A stretch of DNA of 64,000 bases from Francisella sp. LA112445 (GCF_012224145.1 NZ_CP041030.1:1612001-1676000); one strand, 5' to 3'; positions 17,713 through 27,145 are shown, counted from the stretch's first letter. The notes: generated by a model not told the origin, from the letters alone. Program-made: numbers and translations.

Positions 17713-17876
17713 TACTATTTAGCTCTTAGTATAAGTTATTCTGATATTAATATAAAAACCTATTAGAATACATAATAGCACTCTTTCTGCAAAACTACTC
17801 ATCAAATGTATCAATACATATATTAAATAAAATATTTGCTATAATCTGTAGCAACTTAAAAAAAATTTATCTGAAA

Positions 17877-18647
17877 ATGATTATAGATTCACATTGCCAT
17901 CTTAATTATTTAAAACTAGAAGATACAAACCTTGAGAATGTCATCACAAACGCTAAAAATGCAGGCATCGACAAAATAGTTTCAATTGCTGTAGCATGGC
18001 ATGAAATTGGTGATATCCAAAAAATAGCTGAAAACTACAATAATGTATATTTTTCTGTTGGGGTCCATCCTAGTGAATTAGACTCACATCAGCCTAGCAT
18101 TGAAGAAATTATTACTAGGTCAAATCATCCAAAATGCGTAGCTATAGGCGAAACTGGTCTAGACTACTACTATAATGACCAAGAAACAAAACCTAAACAA
18201 GTTTCTAAATTTGTAAATCATATCCAAGCAGCTATTGAAGTAGCAAAACCTATAATTGTACATACTAGAGCTGCCAAGCAAGATACTTTAGATATTCTAA
18301 AATCTGAAAATGTCGAAAAATGCGGTGGTATTCTACATTGTTTTACAGAAGATTATGATATGGCAAAACAAGCTATAGATATGGGAATGTATATCTCATT
18401 TTCAGGAATACTAACTTTTAAAAATGCCAAAGATATTCAAGAAACTGCAAAAAAATTACCTTTAGATAGAATTCTTATAGAAACTGATGCCCCATACCTT
18501 ACTCCTGTGCCATACAGAGGTAAAGCGAACTATCCTGAATATGTTAAATATGTTGCAAAATTTCTTGCTGAATTAAGAAATGAAAATTATGAAAAAGTAG
18601 CTAAACAAACTTATGAAAATACTTGTGATGTTTTCAAACTAAACTAG
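17877..18647 (+). CDS. TatD-family metal-dependent hydrolase (YcfH-like DNase)
   Basis: A TIM-barrel hydrolase of 256 residues with the TatD metal ligands in order: DSHCHL at the N-terminus, GETGLDYYY, a histidine in IIVHTRAA, GILHCFTED, and ETDAPYLTP near the C-terminus. The family includes 3'-5' DNases and D-aminoacyl-tRNA deacylase-like activities. YcfH-type genes often lie beside holB, which in this window is on the other strand 3 kb away. A TATAAT about 40 bases upstream could serve as -10. Confidence 0.9.
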   Translation: MIIDSHCHLNYLKLEDTNLENVITNAKNAGIDKIVSIAVAWHEIGDIQKIAENYNNVYFSVGVHPSELDSHQPSIEEIITRSNHPKCVAIGETGLDYYYNDQETKPKQVSKFVNHIQAAIEVAKPIIVHTRAAKQDTLDILKSENVEKCGGILHCFTEDYDMAKQAIDMGMYISFSGILTFKNAKDIQETAKKLPLDRILIETDAPYLTPVPYRGKANYPEYVKYVAKFLAELRNENYEKVAKQTYENTCDVFKLN

Positions 18648-18651
18648 ATAA

Positions 18652-19119
18652 CTATAACAATCCAAGCTTATCAAAACCTATATTATTTAAAGCCCCATAT
18701 AATATAACTGCTACTGAATTCGATAAGTTTAGGCTACGGCTATTTTTGTGCATTGGAATCTTAATTTGAGTTTGTTTTAGTAGCTCTAGAACCTCATTAG
18801 GAAGTCCTCGTGTTTCAGGTCCAAAGAGTAAAATATCATCACAATCAAAATCTACTTGATGGTAATATTGCTTAGCCTTTGTAGTACAAGCCCAAATCTT
18901 TTTGGACTTATTTTTTTCATAAAATTCGTCAAAGTCTTTATAAATCTTAAGATCCGCAAACTCATGGTAATCTAAGCCCGCTCTTCTTAACTGTTTATCC
19001 TCTAACTTAAACCCCAAAGGTTCTATTAGGTGTAAATTAGCACCCACATTTGCACACAATCTAATAATATTGCCAGTATTTGGTGGTATTTCTGGTTCGT
19101 ATAGAGCTATATTTATCAT
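18652..19119 (-). CDS. trmL: tRNA (cytidine/uridine-2'-O-)-methyltransferase TrmL
   Basis: A short SPOUT methyltransferase of 155 residues, the length of TrmL/YibK. The family motifs are visible: EPEIPPNTGNIIRLCAN at the start, LLFGPETRGLP in the middle and the knot sequence RSLNLSNSVAVILYGAL at the end. TrmL methylates the wobble ribose at position 34 of leucine tRNAs. It converges with the TatD-type gene with four bases between the stops. Confidence 0.92.
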   Translation of the reverse strand: MINIALYEPEIPPNTGNIIRLCANVGANLHLIEPLGFKLEDKQLRRAGLDYHEFADLKIYKDFDEFYEKNKSKKIWACTTKAKQYYHQVDFDCDDILLFGPETRGLPNEVLELLKQTQIKIPMHKNSRSLNLSNSVAVILYGALNNIGFDKLGLL

Positions 19120-19124
19120 ATAAA

Positions 19125-19850
19125 TTACTTAACTTCCAAGTTATTGTCTAAGTAATGATTCAATTCCTTAAACTTCTGCTTCTCTTTTTTGCGCTGCTCT
19201 AAATTACTCTTTTCTCTCTGCTCAGCGTCTTTAATATATTTTTTATCCATTACTCTATCTAGGAATTCAGGATCAAGCATAAATGGTTTTAGTGATATAT
19301 TTGGCATATCTATAACACCTGGAATTTTTAGAGAGTATAAGACTCTTAGATCATTACCTTTTCCAGCTTTATCTAATATAATTCTCAGATTAACTTTTAC
19401 ATTATATTTTCTTGAAACCAAATGATATTGTTTCTTGCCATCTACTTCAATATCTTTAACCGGAGTAACTTTAATACCTGTAGTGTCAATTACTTTTGTA
19501 ACAGCATTTCTATTGGATTCTTTTAAGTATTTTATTATTTTTTCTTTGTTACTTTCTTCTAAGATTTTACTGCGTCTATCAAGCATCTTTGGTAAAATAT
19601 TGCCAACAAAGTCATCCGCCTCTTTGTGATTAAGAGCAAAACATGTCCCAGGTCCATCTACATCTTTATCAAAACAACCATCTTTATCTATAAAAAGATA
19701 CATTTTTTCTGATTTATCATAATAAATATTATAATCAGGATATGATTTTGGATGGCCTAAATACACAAAATTGTCTTTTGAAATTATTGCGCAAGCATAA
19801 GCGATAATACTTAAAAATATAATAGTTGAAAATTTGATTATTCGATTCAC
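19125..19850 (-). CDS. Hypothetical exported protein, paralogue of next gene (weak lipobox)
   Basis: A 241-residue exported protein that I do not recognise by family. The N-terminal hydrophobic stretch ends in IAYAC, a weak lipobox because position -3 is alanine and -2 tyrosine. The body shares YLGHP, the YYDKS..YLFIDK.GCFDK block, GPGTCFALN and a KYNVKVNLR segment with the protein encoded at 19931-20641, so the two arose by tandem duplication. The C-terminal 30 residues are charged and probably helical. It starts only a few bases after trmL on the same strand. Confidence 0.7.
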   Translation of the reverse strand: MNRIIKFSTIIFLSIIAYACAIISKDNFVYLGHPKSYPDYNIYYDKSEKMYLFIDKDGCFDKDVDGPGTCFALNHKEADDFVGNILPKMLDRRSKILEESNKEKIIKYLKESNRNAVTKVIDTTGIKVTPVKDIEVDGKKQYHLVSRKYNVKVNLRIILDKAGKGNDLRVLYSLKIPGVIDMPNISLKPFMLDPEFLDRVMDKKYIKDAEQREKSNLEQRKKEKQKFKELNHYLDNNLEVK

Positions 19851-19930
19851 AGATATACTTAGTAAAATTTATAACTTAATTACTAAAATTCTATATAATA
19901 TTCCTTTTTTTTACAATTTAATTATAAAAC

Positions 19931-20641
19931 TTATATATGTAATTCATCGTTTAGAAAATGTTCAAATTCATTTTCTTTAGCTTTTGTTTTTTTTATATGT
20001 TTATTATATAAATCTTCAAAGTCTTTTACGGCCTTTTCATTCATAACCTTTTCTAAATACTCAGGATCTATTAAAAATGGTTTTGTAGAGGTTTTCTGAT
20101 TACGAATAACTGCTGGCATTCTTAGCGAATATATGACACGAATATTACTTTTTTGCTTATTAGATTCATCTAGCATAAGTATTAAGTTAACTTTTACATT
20201 ATATTTTCTTGGTACTAAGTGATATTCTTTCTTACCATATGCATTAATTTGTTTTACTGGTCGTAGTTTAAGGTCAAGTTTAAGTGGCCTTTTAACTACT
20301 TTCTTATTATATTTTTTTAAAGCCTCGATAACTTCTTCTTTATGCTCTTTTTCTAATCGACTCTCAATCTCTTTTAACTGTGGCAATATCTGCTTGATAA
20401 AGTTATCTGCTTCCTGCTGATTTAAGGCCATGCATGTCCCAGCCCCCTCAATACTTTTATCAAAACAACTATGCTTATCTATAAATAGATATAGATTCTG
20501 GGTTTTATCATAATAAACTTGATACTCTGGTAATTTTACAGGATGCCCTAGATATACAAAATTATGATCTGTAATAATAGCACAGGCTGAGAGAGTAATA
20601 GCTAACACTATCAATGAAAAAAACTTAATGAATCTAGTCAT
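19931..20641 (-). CDS. Hypothetical lipoprotein, paralogue of preceding gene
   Basis: A 236-residue lipoprotein. The signal ends in the good lipobox LSAC after a hydrophobic run. The mature part carries the same blocks as its neighbour (VYLGHP, YYDKTQNLYLFIDKHSCFDK, GAGTCMALN, KYNVKVNLIL). By eye roughly half of the residues agree. No enzymatic motif is visible, and a role in the envelope is all that can be said. Confidence 0.75.
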   Translation of the reverse strand: MTRFIKFFSLIVLAITLSACAIITDHNFVYLGHPVKLPEYQVYYDKTQNLYLFIDKHSCFDKSIEGAGTCMALNQQEADNFIKQILPQLKEIESRLEKEHKEEVIEALKKYNKKVVKRPLKLDLKLRPVKQINAYGKKEYHLVPRKYNVKVNLILMLDESNKQKSNIRVIYSLRMPAVIRNQKTSTKPFLIDPEYLEKVMNEKAVKDFEDLYNKHIKKTKAKENEFEHFLNDELHI

Positions 20642-20713
20642 TATTTACTTATAGAAATATACTGTGCTTATCAAAAATTCTACATAAAATTATTTATATT
20701 ACAATTAATCCTA

Positions 20714-21688
20714 TCAGCACTTGATCCAATCAGCTACATCTAGGGCAGTATATGTAAGTATAATCTTAGCTCCAGCACGTTTCATAGATACTAATGTTTC
20801 AATTGTAATAGCTTTTTCATCAACTAATCCAGCTTGAGCTGCGGCTTTTATCATCGCATACTCGCCACTTACATGGTACGCTGCAATTGGTAAGTCAACT
20901 ATATGGTTTAATTCATTTATAATATCAAGATAACTTAATGCAGGCTTAACCATGATAAAATCTGCACCTTGCTCTATATCAGCAATAGCTTCTCGAATAG
21001 CTTCCTTCTTATTACGATAGTCCATCTGATAAGTTTTACGATCACCTTTTAAAGATGAGTCACAAGCACTTCTAAATGGCCCATAGTAAGCTGAAGCATA
21101 TTTCACTGAATATGACATAATGCTTACAGTTTCAAAATTAGCCTTATCTAAAGCCTGACGCATAGCTATAATCATGCCATCCATCATACCACTTGGTGCA
21201 ACTATATCAGCACCAGCCTCTGCATGAGACACTGCTGTTTTTTCTAAAATTTCTAATGTTTTGTCATTATCAACATATTCATCTTCATCTAAGATTCCAC
21301 AATGTCCATGCGGCGTAAAGCTACACATACATACATCAGTGGCAACAACAAGCTCTGGAGCAAGCTGTTTAATTTTTCTAATTGCCTGTTGCGTGATACC
21401 ATTTGGATCATAGTTCTCAGATGAAACTAAATCTTTAGATTTTGGTACTCCAAATATCATAACACTTTTTATACCTGCTTTAAGAACCCTCTCAACAAGC
21501 TCATCTAGCATATCTATAGACCAATGGTATTGATTTGGCATACTTGAGATTTCTTTTTTAATATTCTCACCATGCACAACAAATATTGGATACATTAGAT
21601 CATCAACATTTAAGGTTGTTTCAGCAACCATATCTCTAATGTTTTGTGACACTCTAAGTCTACGCGGACGTGATATTGGAAAACTCAT
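20714..21688 (-). CDS. hemB: Delta-aminolevulinic acid dehydratase (porphobilinogen synthase)
   Basis: A TIM-barrel enzyme of 324 residues that condenses two 5-aminolevulinate molecules to porphobilinogen in haem synthesis. The Schiff-base lysines lie in MSYSVKYAS and FIMVKPALSYLD. The segment DVCMCSFTPHGHCG contains the cysteine triad of zinc-dependent enzymes. RRLRVSQNIRDMVAE and SMPNQYHW at the N-terminus are as expected. It heads a minus-strand run with yhbY, holB and sohB upstream. Confidence 0.96.
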   Translation of the reverse strand: MSFPISRPRRLRVSQNIRDMVAETTLNVDDLMYPIFVVHGENIKKEISSMPNQYHWSIDMLDELVERVLKAGIKSVMIFGVPKSKDLVSSENYDPNGITQQAIRKIKQLAPELVVATDVCMCSFTPHGHCGILDEDEYVDNDKTLEILEKTAVSHAEAGADIVAPSGMMDGMIIAMRQALDKANFETVSIMSYSVKYASAYYGPFRSACDSSLKGDRKTYQMDYRNKKEAIREAIADIEQGADFIMVKPALSYLDIINELNHIVDLPIAAYHVSGEYAMIKAAAQAGLVDEKAITIETLVSMKRAGAKIILTYTALDVADWIKC

Positions 21689-21696
21689 ATCTAAAC

Positions 21697-21975
21697 CTAT
21701 TTTCTATTTTTATTAGGATTCTTTCTATATAGGACTAAAATATTACCTATTATTTGCACTAACTCTGATTTAGTTGCTTTAACAATCTCAGTTGCAATTT
21801 GTTGCTTTTCTTCTTTTGGTAAACGTCCTGCTTTCACTTTTATAAGCTCATGCGATGCTAAAGCTAAATCAATCTCTAGCATTACATTTTCAGTAAGACC
21901 TTTCTCACCCATTAAAACTACAGGTTTTAAGCTGTGAGCTTGAGCCTTTAATTTTTGTTGTTGTTTTACTTCCAT
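21697..21975 (-). CDS. yhbY: CRS1/YhbY RNA-binding protein
   Basis: A 92-residue CRM-domain protein. It has the family signature LKPVVLMGEKGLTENVMLEIDLALASHELIKV and the GNILVLYRKN end. YhbY binds pre-50S ribosomal particles and probably helps their maturation. The gene lies between holB (8 bases) and hemB (9 bases) on the same strand, so it is likely part of one transcript. Confidence 0.92.
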   Translation of the reverse strand: MEVKQQQKLKAQAHSLKPVVLMGEKGLTENVMLEIDLALASHELIKVKAGRLPKEEKQQIATEIVKATKSELVQIIGNILVLYRKNPNKNRK

Positions 21976-21982
21976 TTTTTAC

Positions 21983-22894
21983 CTACTTTATAATTTTTAA
22001 TATTAAATTTTCTAAAACTAATTCTTTATCAACGTTTTTAAAATTAAGAAAATAATCGTTAGCTTCTAATGTTTTTTGATATAGCTTATATATTTCATCT
22101 TCTGAGAATTTAGCAGCCAGATATTTAACAACAGCAATTTTATCATAATTAGCAATATTTTGATCTTCATCATTAAGCTTATGATAATACACATCAACAA
22201 TTAAACTTGTTAACCAATAAAGCGTATCTTTAAAATTAGGGTTAACCTCTTTAAGAAAAACATTAGGATTTAATTGATTTACTAAAACTCTCATCAAACT
22301 ATTTCTAACTTGCCAAAAATGTTGCTCTAACTTAATCTTAGCAATAACATTAACATCATCTCTAGCCATCAATAAAGATTTTTCTATAGCATCTTTTGAC
22401 ATATCAAATGTGTATTTTAAGTAATTATACTTATCCTCTTGATCAAAGCTTATATCATAAGTTAAAGATCTACTTTTTACAGTCGCTAAAATATTATTAT
22501 AGTTGCGTGTAAACATTAAAAAGAATGTATTCTCAGCTGGCTCTTCAAGTGTTTTTAAAATAGCATTAGTTGCAGATTCATTTAAAAATCCAAGTTCTGG
22601 GATTATAATAATTTTAGCCAAGTTATTATGTGCTGTTAGCTCACAATTTTTTATTATTTTCTTAACTTCTGCGACTCTGATCTCATTATTTTCTGAATTA
22701 GCTATTGTTACATATGGTGACTCATTATAGTCATCAACTTTTTGTCCTAATAATACTTGGCATAAAGAGTTTATAAAACTATCTAAAAGTACAGCATCTT
22801 TAACTCTAAAAATAAAAGCATGATGTAGCATCTGCTTAGACTTTTGCTCAAGAAAATTATCTAAGATTTTTTGATGTGTATTTAAAGAAAACAC
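21983..22894 (-). CDS. holB: DNA polymerase III delta-prime subunit, divergent
   Basis: A 303-residue AAA+ clamp-loader subunit. The conserved core is visible as NLAKIIIIPELGFLNESATNAILKTLEEPAENTFFLM followed by VKSRS. Delta-prime holds the clamp loader together and supplies the SRC arginine finger. In this protein the N-terminal P-loop is not recognisable (HAFIFRVKDAVLL), the four-cysteine zinc module is absent, and SRC reads SRS. The arginine is kept. It lies between yhbY and sohB. Confidence 0.85.
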   Translation of the reverse strand: MFSLNTHQKILDNFLEQKSKQMLHHAFIFRVKDAVLLDSFINSLCQVLLGQKVDDYNESPYVTIANSENNEIRVAEVKKIIKNCELTAHNNLAKIIIIPELGFLNESATNAILKTLEEPAENTFFLMFTRNYNNILATVKSRSLTYDISFDQEDKYNYLKYTFDMSKDAIEKSLLMARDDVNVIAKIKLEQHFWQVRNSLMRVLVNQLNPNVFLKEVNPNFKDTLYWLTSLIVDVYYHKLNDEDQNIANYDKIAVVKYLAAKFSEDEIYKLYQKTLEANDYFLNFKNVDKELVLENLILKIIK

Positions 22895-22901
22895 TTTGAT
22901 C

Positions 22902-23921
22902 CTATAATATTTTGCGTGCGTATAAGAAGTTTGTTATAGTTCTTTTGATCATAGCAAGTTTAGACTTCAACAATCCCTTATCTTTTTTTCTAACAAAACT
23001 TACTTCATATACGTCATGTCTTTTACCGAGCAAACTTATCAAATAATCATCATAAGTTTGAATCTCATCAACTAAGCCCAACTCAAGAGCATCCTTACCA
23101 AACCAGTACTCTCCTGTACCAACTTTATGCATATCTAGATTAGGACGATAATTTAAAATATGCTTTTTAAATAATTGATGAATATTTTCTAGATCTTGCT
23201 TGAACTTCTTACGACCTTCTTCAGTATTTTCACCTACTGTAGTTAATGTGCGCTTATACTCGCCAGAAGTATGCATCTCGACATTGATCCCGTTCTTCTC
23301 AAGTAGATCTCTAATATTTGGAATAGTTCCAACTACACCTATTGAACCGACTATAGCAAAAGGTGCTGAGATTATCTTATGTCCAACAGCAGACATCATA
23401 TAACCACCACTTGCAGCAACTTGGTCGATACAAATAGTTAAATTAATACCTGCCTGACGAATTCTTTCTAATTGAGCTGCAGCAAAACCATAGCCATTCA
23501 CAACTCCACCAGGACTATCTATTCTAACAATAACCTCATCATTTGATTTAGCTACAGCTAAGATAGCAGATACTTCCTTACGTAGATTTTCAACTTGTGA
23601 GGCATGTATGTCACCCTTAAAGTTAACTACAAAAACTTTTCCTTCAGGCTTATCATCTTGCTTATCTAGTTTTTTCTGTTCTTTAAGATAATTTTTATAA
23701 TCTTTTTTATCTAGTAACGTTTCTAAAACTTCCTTTTTAGTTTCTTTGTAGTCATTACCAACTTTATTAATTTCTAGTTTACCCTTAGTCAACTTTGCAA
23801 CTTCTTGCTTTGCCTTTGCTAGTAGTGAGAAAAAACTTCCAACAACAAAAATTATAGCAGCTACAACAAGTAGTACACTAAGAGTAAAAAAAACAAAATT
23901 TACAAAACCTTGATACCACAT
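22902..23921 (-). CDS. sohB: Inner-membrane serine protease SohB (S49 family)
   Basis: A 339-residue S49 peptidase. An N-terminal membrane helix (residues 5-30) is followed by a charged linker and the peptidase domain: VFVVNFKGDIHAS, IRIDSPGGVVNGYG-type segment, and the nucleophile region DQVAASGGYMMSAVG, with a downstream lysine in GEYKRTLTT. SohB acts on the periplasmic face and is related to signal peptide peptidase SppA. It ends eight bases before holB and starts eleven bases after sspA. Confidence 0.93.
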   Translation of the reverse strand: MWYQGFVNFVFFTLSVLLVVAAIIFVVGSFFSLLAKAKQEVAKLTKGKLEINKVGNDYKETKKEVLETLLDKKDYKNYLKEQKKLDKQDDKPEGKVFVVNFKGDIHASQVENLRKEVSAILAVAKSNDEVIVRIDSPGGVVNGYGFAAAQLERIRQAGINLTICIDQVAASGGYMMSAVGHKIISAPFAIVGSIGVVGTIPNIRDLLEKNGINVEMHTSGEYKRTLTTVGENTEEGRKKFKQDLENIHQLFKKHILNYRPNLDMHKVGTGEYWFGKDALELGLVDEIQTYDDYLISLLGKRHDVYEVSFVRKKDKGLLKSKLAMIKRTITNFLYARKIL

Positions 23922-23931
23922 ATAATTTTAC

Positions 23932-24561
23932 CTACCTGTGAGCTCTTAAAGTTTTTAGCAATGACTCATTCGCATTGCCTTTTAAATTAGCTTTTTTAAC
24001 AGAATCTCTAGCAAAGACTCTTTTCTTATAATCATGCATAGCACCAAATGTTTCATCTATAACAAAACCTTCTGCTTCTAAGCAAATTATTAATGCTGCA
24101 ACATAACAGTCCGCTAAAGTAAAGCTAGATGATATAAAATAATCAAATTCACTAAATGCTTTCTCTATTGTTAAAAAACTTTCTTTTAGGTCTTTAAACA
24201 ACACAGCTAATTTTTCATGATCTGTTTTATTTTTTCTAATCTGATCTAATACTGGATACCATTCATTATCTATTTTTTCTAATGATAAACGAATTTTTAT
24301 ACGCTCATTAACTAAGCTAGGTAATAATCCAGGTGCCGGGAATCTCTCATCAATATATATTAAAAGAGCTTTTCTATTATTTATACTATAATCTTTTTCT
24401 TTTAGTACCGGAAAAATACCATTAGGTGATATTTTCTTTAACTTTTCTGGTGCTAAATCACCAGCTTCAACAACATCCATACTCATTTTTTTCTCTGCTA
24501 AAGCGATTCTTGCTCTAAGAGAATATGGACAATATTTTGTAGTATATAAAGTAACTTTCAT
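23932..24561 (-). CDS. sspA: Stringent starvation protein A homologue
   Basis: A glutathione-S-transferase-fold protein of 209 residues. The thioredoxin-like half (KVTLYTTKYCPYSLRARIALAEKKM, SPNGIFPVLKEKDYSINN) and the helical half (FTLADCYVAALIICLEAEGF) match Francisella SspA closely in my memory of that protein. In Francisella, SspA pairs with MglA on RNA polymerase, and together with PigR and ppGpp it activates the pathogenicity island. No mglA gene is in the window. It is divergent from tusE. Confidence 0.93.
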   Translation of the reverse strand: MKVTLYTTKYCPYSLRARIALAEKKMSMDVVEAGDLAPEKLKKISPNGIFPVLKEKDYSINNRKALLIYIDERFPAPGLLPSLVNERIKIRLSLEKIDNEWYPVLDQIRKNKTDHEKLAVLFKDLKESFLTIEKAFSEFDYFISSSFTLADCYVAALIICLEAEGFVIDETFGAMHDYKKRVFARDSVKKANLKGNANESLLKTLRAHR

Positions 24562-24649
24562 TGAATATGCCTTTTTATAGATTAAAACAACTATTCTTAT
24601 TTGCTATAATTGTCAGATAGTAAAACTAGTAACAAATTTTATCATATTT

Positions 24650-24964
24650 GTGGATAACTACAACATAGACAAACAAGGCTTTTTAATAGATTTCGAAACT
24701 TGGGATATAGATTTCTGTAAATTAGCTGCTACAAATGAAGATATTGATCTAACTGAAGATCATATGTTAGTTATTAGCTTTTTAAGAAGTTTTTACCAAG
24801 AAAACAAAAAATCACCAGCAATTAGAGAACTTGTGAAAGCACTAAAAGAGAAGTATGGCGATAAAATAGGTAATAGTTTATATTTACAAATGTTATTCCC
24901 AGTTTCTCCAGCCGTACAAGCTGCCAAATTAGCTGGACTACCAAGACCTAAAAGATGTATCTAA
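24650..24964 (+). CDS. tusE: TusE/DsrC-family sulfur relay protein
   Basis: A 104-residue DsrC-fold protein. It ends in GLPRPKRCI with the conserved penultimate cysteine, and carries NIDKQGFLIDFETWD, DHMLVISFLRSFYQE and LQMLFPVSPA as in TusE. It lacks the second arm cysteine of true DsrC, so a tRNA 2-thiouridine relay role is more likely than dissimilatory sulfur metabolism. The start is GTG. TusB, TusC and TusD are not in the window. It is followed by yggX after 21 bases. Confidence 0.88.
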   Translation: MDNYNIDKQGFLIDFETWDIDFCKLAATNEDIDLTEDHMLVISFLRSFYQENKKSPAIRELVKALKEKYGDKIGNSLYLQMLFPVSPAVQAAKLAGLPRPKRCI

Positions 24965-24985
24965 AAAAGTTTTAAAGGAGAAAAA

Positions 24986-25249
24986 ATGTCTACCGTTTTT
25001 TGCAAAAAATATAATCAAGAATTAGAAGCTATACCATTTCAGCCTTTACCAGGTGAGCTAGGTAAAAAAATTCATACAGAAATTTCAAACAAAGCTTGGC
25101 AGGCTTGGTTATCTCATCAAACTATATTGATAAATGAGTATAGACTTAACCTTATGGACCCAAAAGCAAAAGAGTTCCTTCAACAAGAAATGCATAAGTT
25201 CTTATTTGAAAATAAAGAAGATAAACCAGAGCAATTCAGTGAAATTTAA
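24986..25249 (+). CDS. yggX: Probable Fe(II)-trafficking protein YggX
   Basis: An 87-residue protein matching YggX: VFCKKYNQELEAIPFQPLPGELGKKI, KAWQAWLSHQTILINEYRLNLMDPKAKEFLQQEM and FLFE. YggX protects Fe-S clusters from oxidative damage and is linked to labile iron. AAAGGAG gives a strong ribosome site. It is likely co-transcribed with tusE, and the pair fits a theme of sulfur and iron handling. Confidence 0.93.
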   Translation: MSTVFCKKYNQELEAIPFQPLPGELGKKIHTEISNKAWQAWLSHQTILINEYRLNLMDPKAKEFLQQEMHKFLFENKEDKPEQFSEI

Positions 25250-25378
25250 CTCTTAAAAATGTAATATCCTAAAATAATTTTTGGCTTTTACCATTAGTTA
25301 CTTTTAATATAATTCTCTTGAAAAAATCATAATTAAAAGATACATTAAGTCATTAATTTATCTTTTTTAGAAACATAA

Positions 25379-27145
25379 ATGAATAAATTTAAAAACTCTT
25401 ATGCTTATGACATCATAATTCTATTAGTAATTTATGTAGTCTATTTTATTATATTTCTTGGTCATAGACACTTAAGTATTCCAGATGAAGGTCGCTACCC
25501 TGAAATTGCTAGAGAAATGCTAAGTACTGGCAACTGGGTTACACCTTTAATCAATGGTGTTCCTTTTCTAGATAAGCCTCCCCTTTACTATTGGCTCGAA
25601 GCTACCTCAATGCACTTTTTTGGTATAAATGCTTGGGCTATTCGCTTACCCCAAGCGCTTTTTGGTATATTAGGATGTATATCAATATACTCTTTCGGTA
25701 GATATTTTTATTCACGCTTTGCTGGTGTCTTAGCAAGTTTTATACTCGCAGCGAATGTTTTATATTTCTTTGAGGCTCACTATGCAAACATGGATCTTAT
25801 AGTTGCAAACTTACTTTGGATTGCATTCTTTTTATGTCTAGTTAGTTTAAAACAACCAATAGGCAATAAAAAACGCTTTTTTATGTATGCTGCATACTTT
25901 GTATCTGCATTAGCATTTTTAACTAAAGGTTTGATAGCTATAGCCTTTCCTTGCATGACAATTTTTGTCTGGATGCTTGTAACAAATAATTGGTCTAGAA
26001 TAAAAGAGTTATATATCCCAACGGGTGCTATTATATTTGTGGTTATTGTCACACCTTGGTTAGTTTTAGCGCAACAACAAAACCCAGATTTCTTATATTT
26101 CTTCTTCTATTTCCAACAATTCTATCGCTTTGTTGGACATGGTTTCAATAATGCTATTGGACCTTGGTTTTATTTTGTAATTATATTAGCTGTATTTTTA
26201 CCATTTAGTATTTTACTACTTAATAGACTCGCAAAAGGGTTTAAAACTATTTGGCAAAATAGAAAAAAAGATTATACTACATTTTTAATAGCTCTTTGGT
26301 GCCTACTTATCCTAATATTCTTCTCAATCCCTAGCTCAAAAATTGTAAGTTATATTTTGCCTATTTTTGGACCATTATCATTACTAATGGCTCTATCGTT
26401 TGAGAAAATAATCAAAAATAGTGATAGAGTAAACACTTTTAAAAAGATGCATATCGCTGCTAGTACACTATTCTTAATAACAGGTTTTGTGGTTGCTATA
26501 TTTCCAATAGTACAACATTTATTCTTAGATACTCACGCCCCAGCAATATATATTTTACTAGTAGCATTATGTGCTTTTGCAATTGCATTTAGCCTAAGAC
26601 TATCAGTAAAAGGACAAATCAAGCAAGCAATTATTCTAATAATCGCTGCTCTTATGGTACTTAATATCTTAGGGCAACTAGTTATTCCTTATTTTGATAT
26701 TAGAACATCTGAACCTTTAGTTGAAAAAGTAATAAACGATTCACCTAAAGATACTATATTCGTCTACTATAATAGACCTCAACCAAAGCATTTTATCCTA
26801 AAAGAAGAGATAAAGAAAAAAGGTTATGAAGAAGATCTTCCATTATTATTGAATGATAATATTTATATCGTTTATAACTGGAAAACTTATAGACCAGAAA
26901 TCGACAACTGGGCAAGAGAATTCCATTATGGTATCAAACAATATCAGCAATCTCATAATGGCGAATGGCCAAAGTATTTAATAACTTACCCTCAATTTGG
27001 TGAACTTCTAAAAACTAAAAAAGATATTGTTATTTTTACAAAAGAGAAGCAATTACAAAAAATTAAAGAAAAATATCCCAATATAGACTTCCAAGTTAAA
27101 GGAAGATACAACAAAAACGTTGTAGTAAAAGTAATTAAAAATTGA
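25379..27145 (+). CDS. flmK: ArnT/FlmK-like lipid A glycosyltransferase
   Basis: A GT-C membrane enzyme of 588 residues with about twelve helices. The N-terminal loop reads IPDEGRYPEIAREMLSTGNWVTP followed by LDKPPLYYWL, the ArnT/PMT signature that binds the metal and the carrier lipid. A soluble C-terminal domain follows the helices. In Francisella, FlmK transfers galactosamine from undecaprenyl phosphate to the lipid A 1-phosphate. It is in the same region as flmF-like and naxD-like genes that make and process that carrier sugar. Confidence 0.9.
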   Translation: MNKFKNSYAYDIIILLVIYVVYFIIFLGHRHLSIPDEGRYPEIAREMLSTGNWVTPLINGVPFLDKPPLYYWLEATSMHFFGINAWAIRLPQALFGILGCISIYSFGRYFYSRFAGVLASFILAANVLYFFEAHYANMDLIVANLLWIAFFLCLVSLKQPIGNKKRFFMYAAYFVSALAFLTKGLIAIAFPCMTIFVWMLVTNNWSRIKELYIPTGAIIFVVIVTPWLVLAQQQNPDFLYFFFYFQQFYRFVGHGFNNAIGPWFYFVIILAVFLPFSILLLNRLAKGFKTIWQNRKKDYTTFLIALWCLLILIFFSIPSSKIVSYILPIFGPLSLLMALSFEKIIKNSDRVNTFKKMHIAASTLFLITGFVVAIFPIVQHLFLDTHAPAIYILLVALCAFAIAFSLRLSVKGQIKQAIILIIAALMVLNILGQLVIPYFDIRTSEPLVEKVINDSPKDTIFVYYNRPQPKHFILKEEIKKKGYEEDLPLLLNDNIYIVYNWKTYRPEIDNWAREFHYGIKQYQQSHNGEWPKYLITYPQFGELLKTKKDIVIFTKEKQLQKIKEKYPNIDFQVKGRYNKNVVVKVIKN

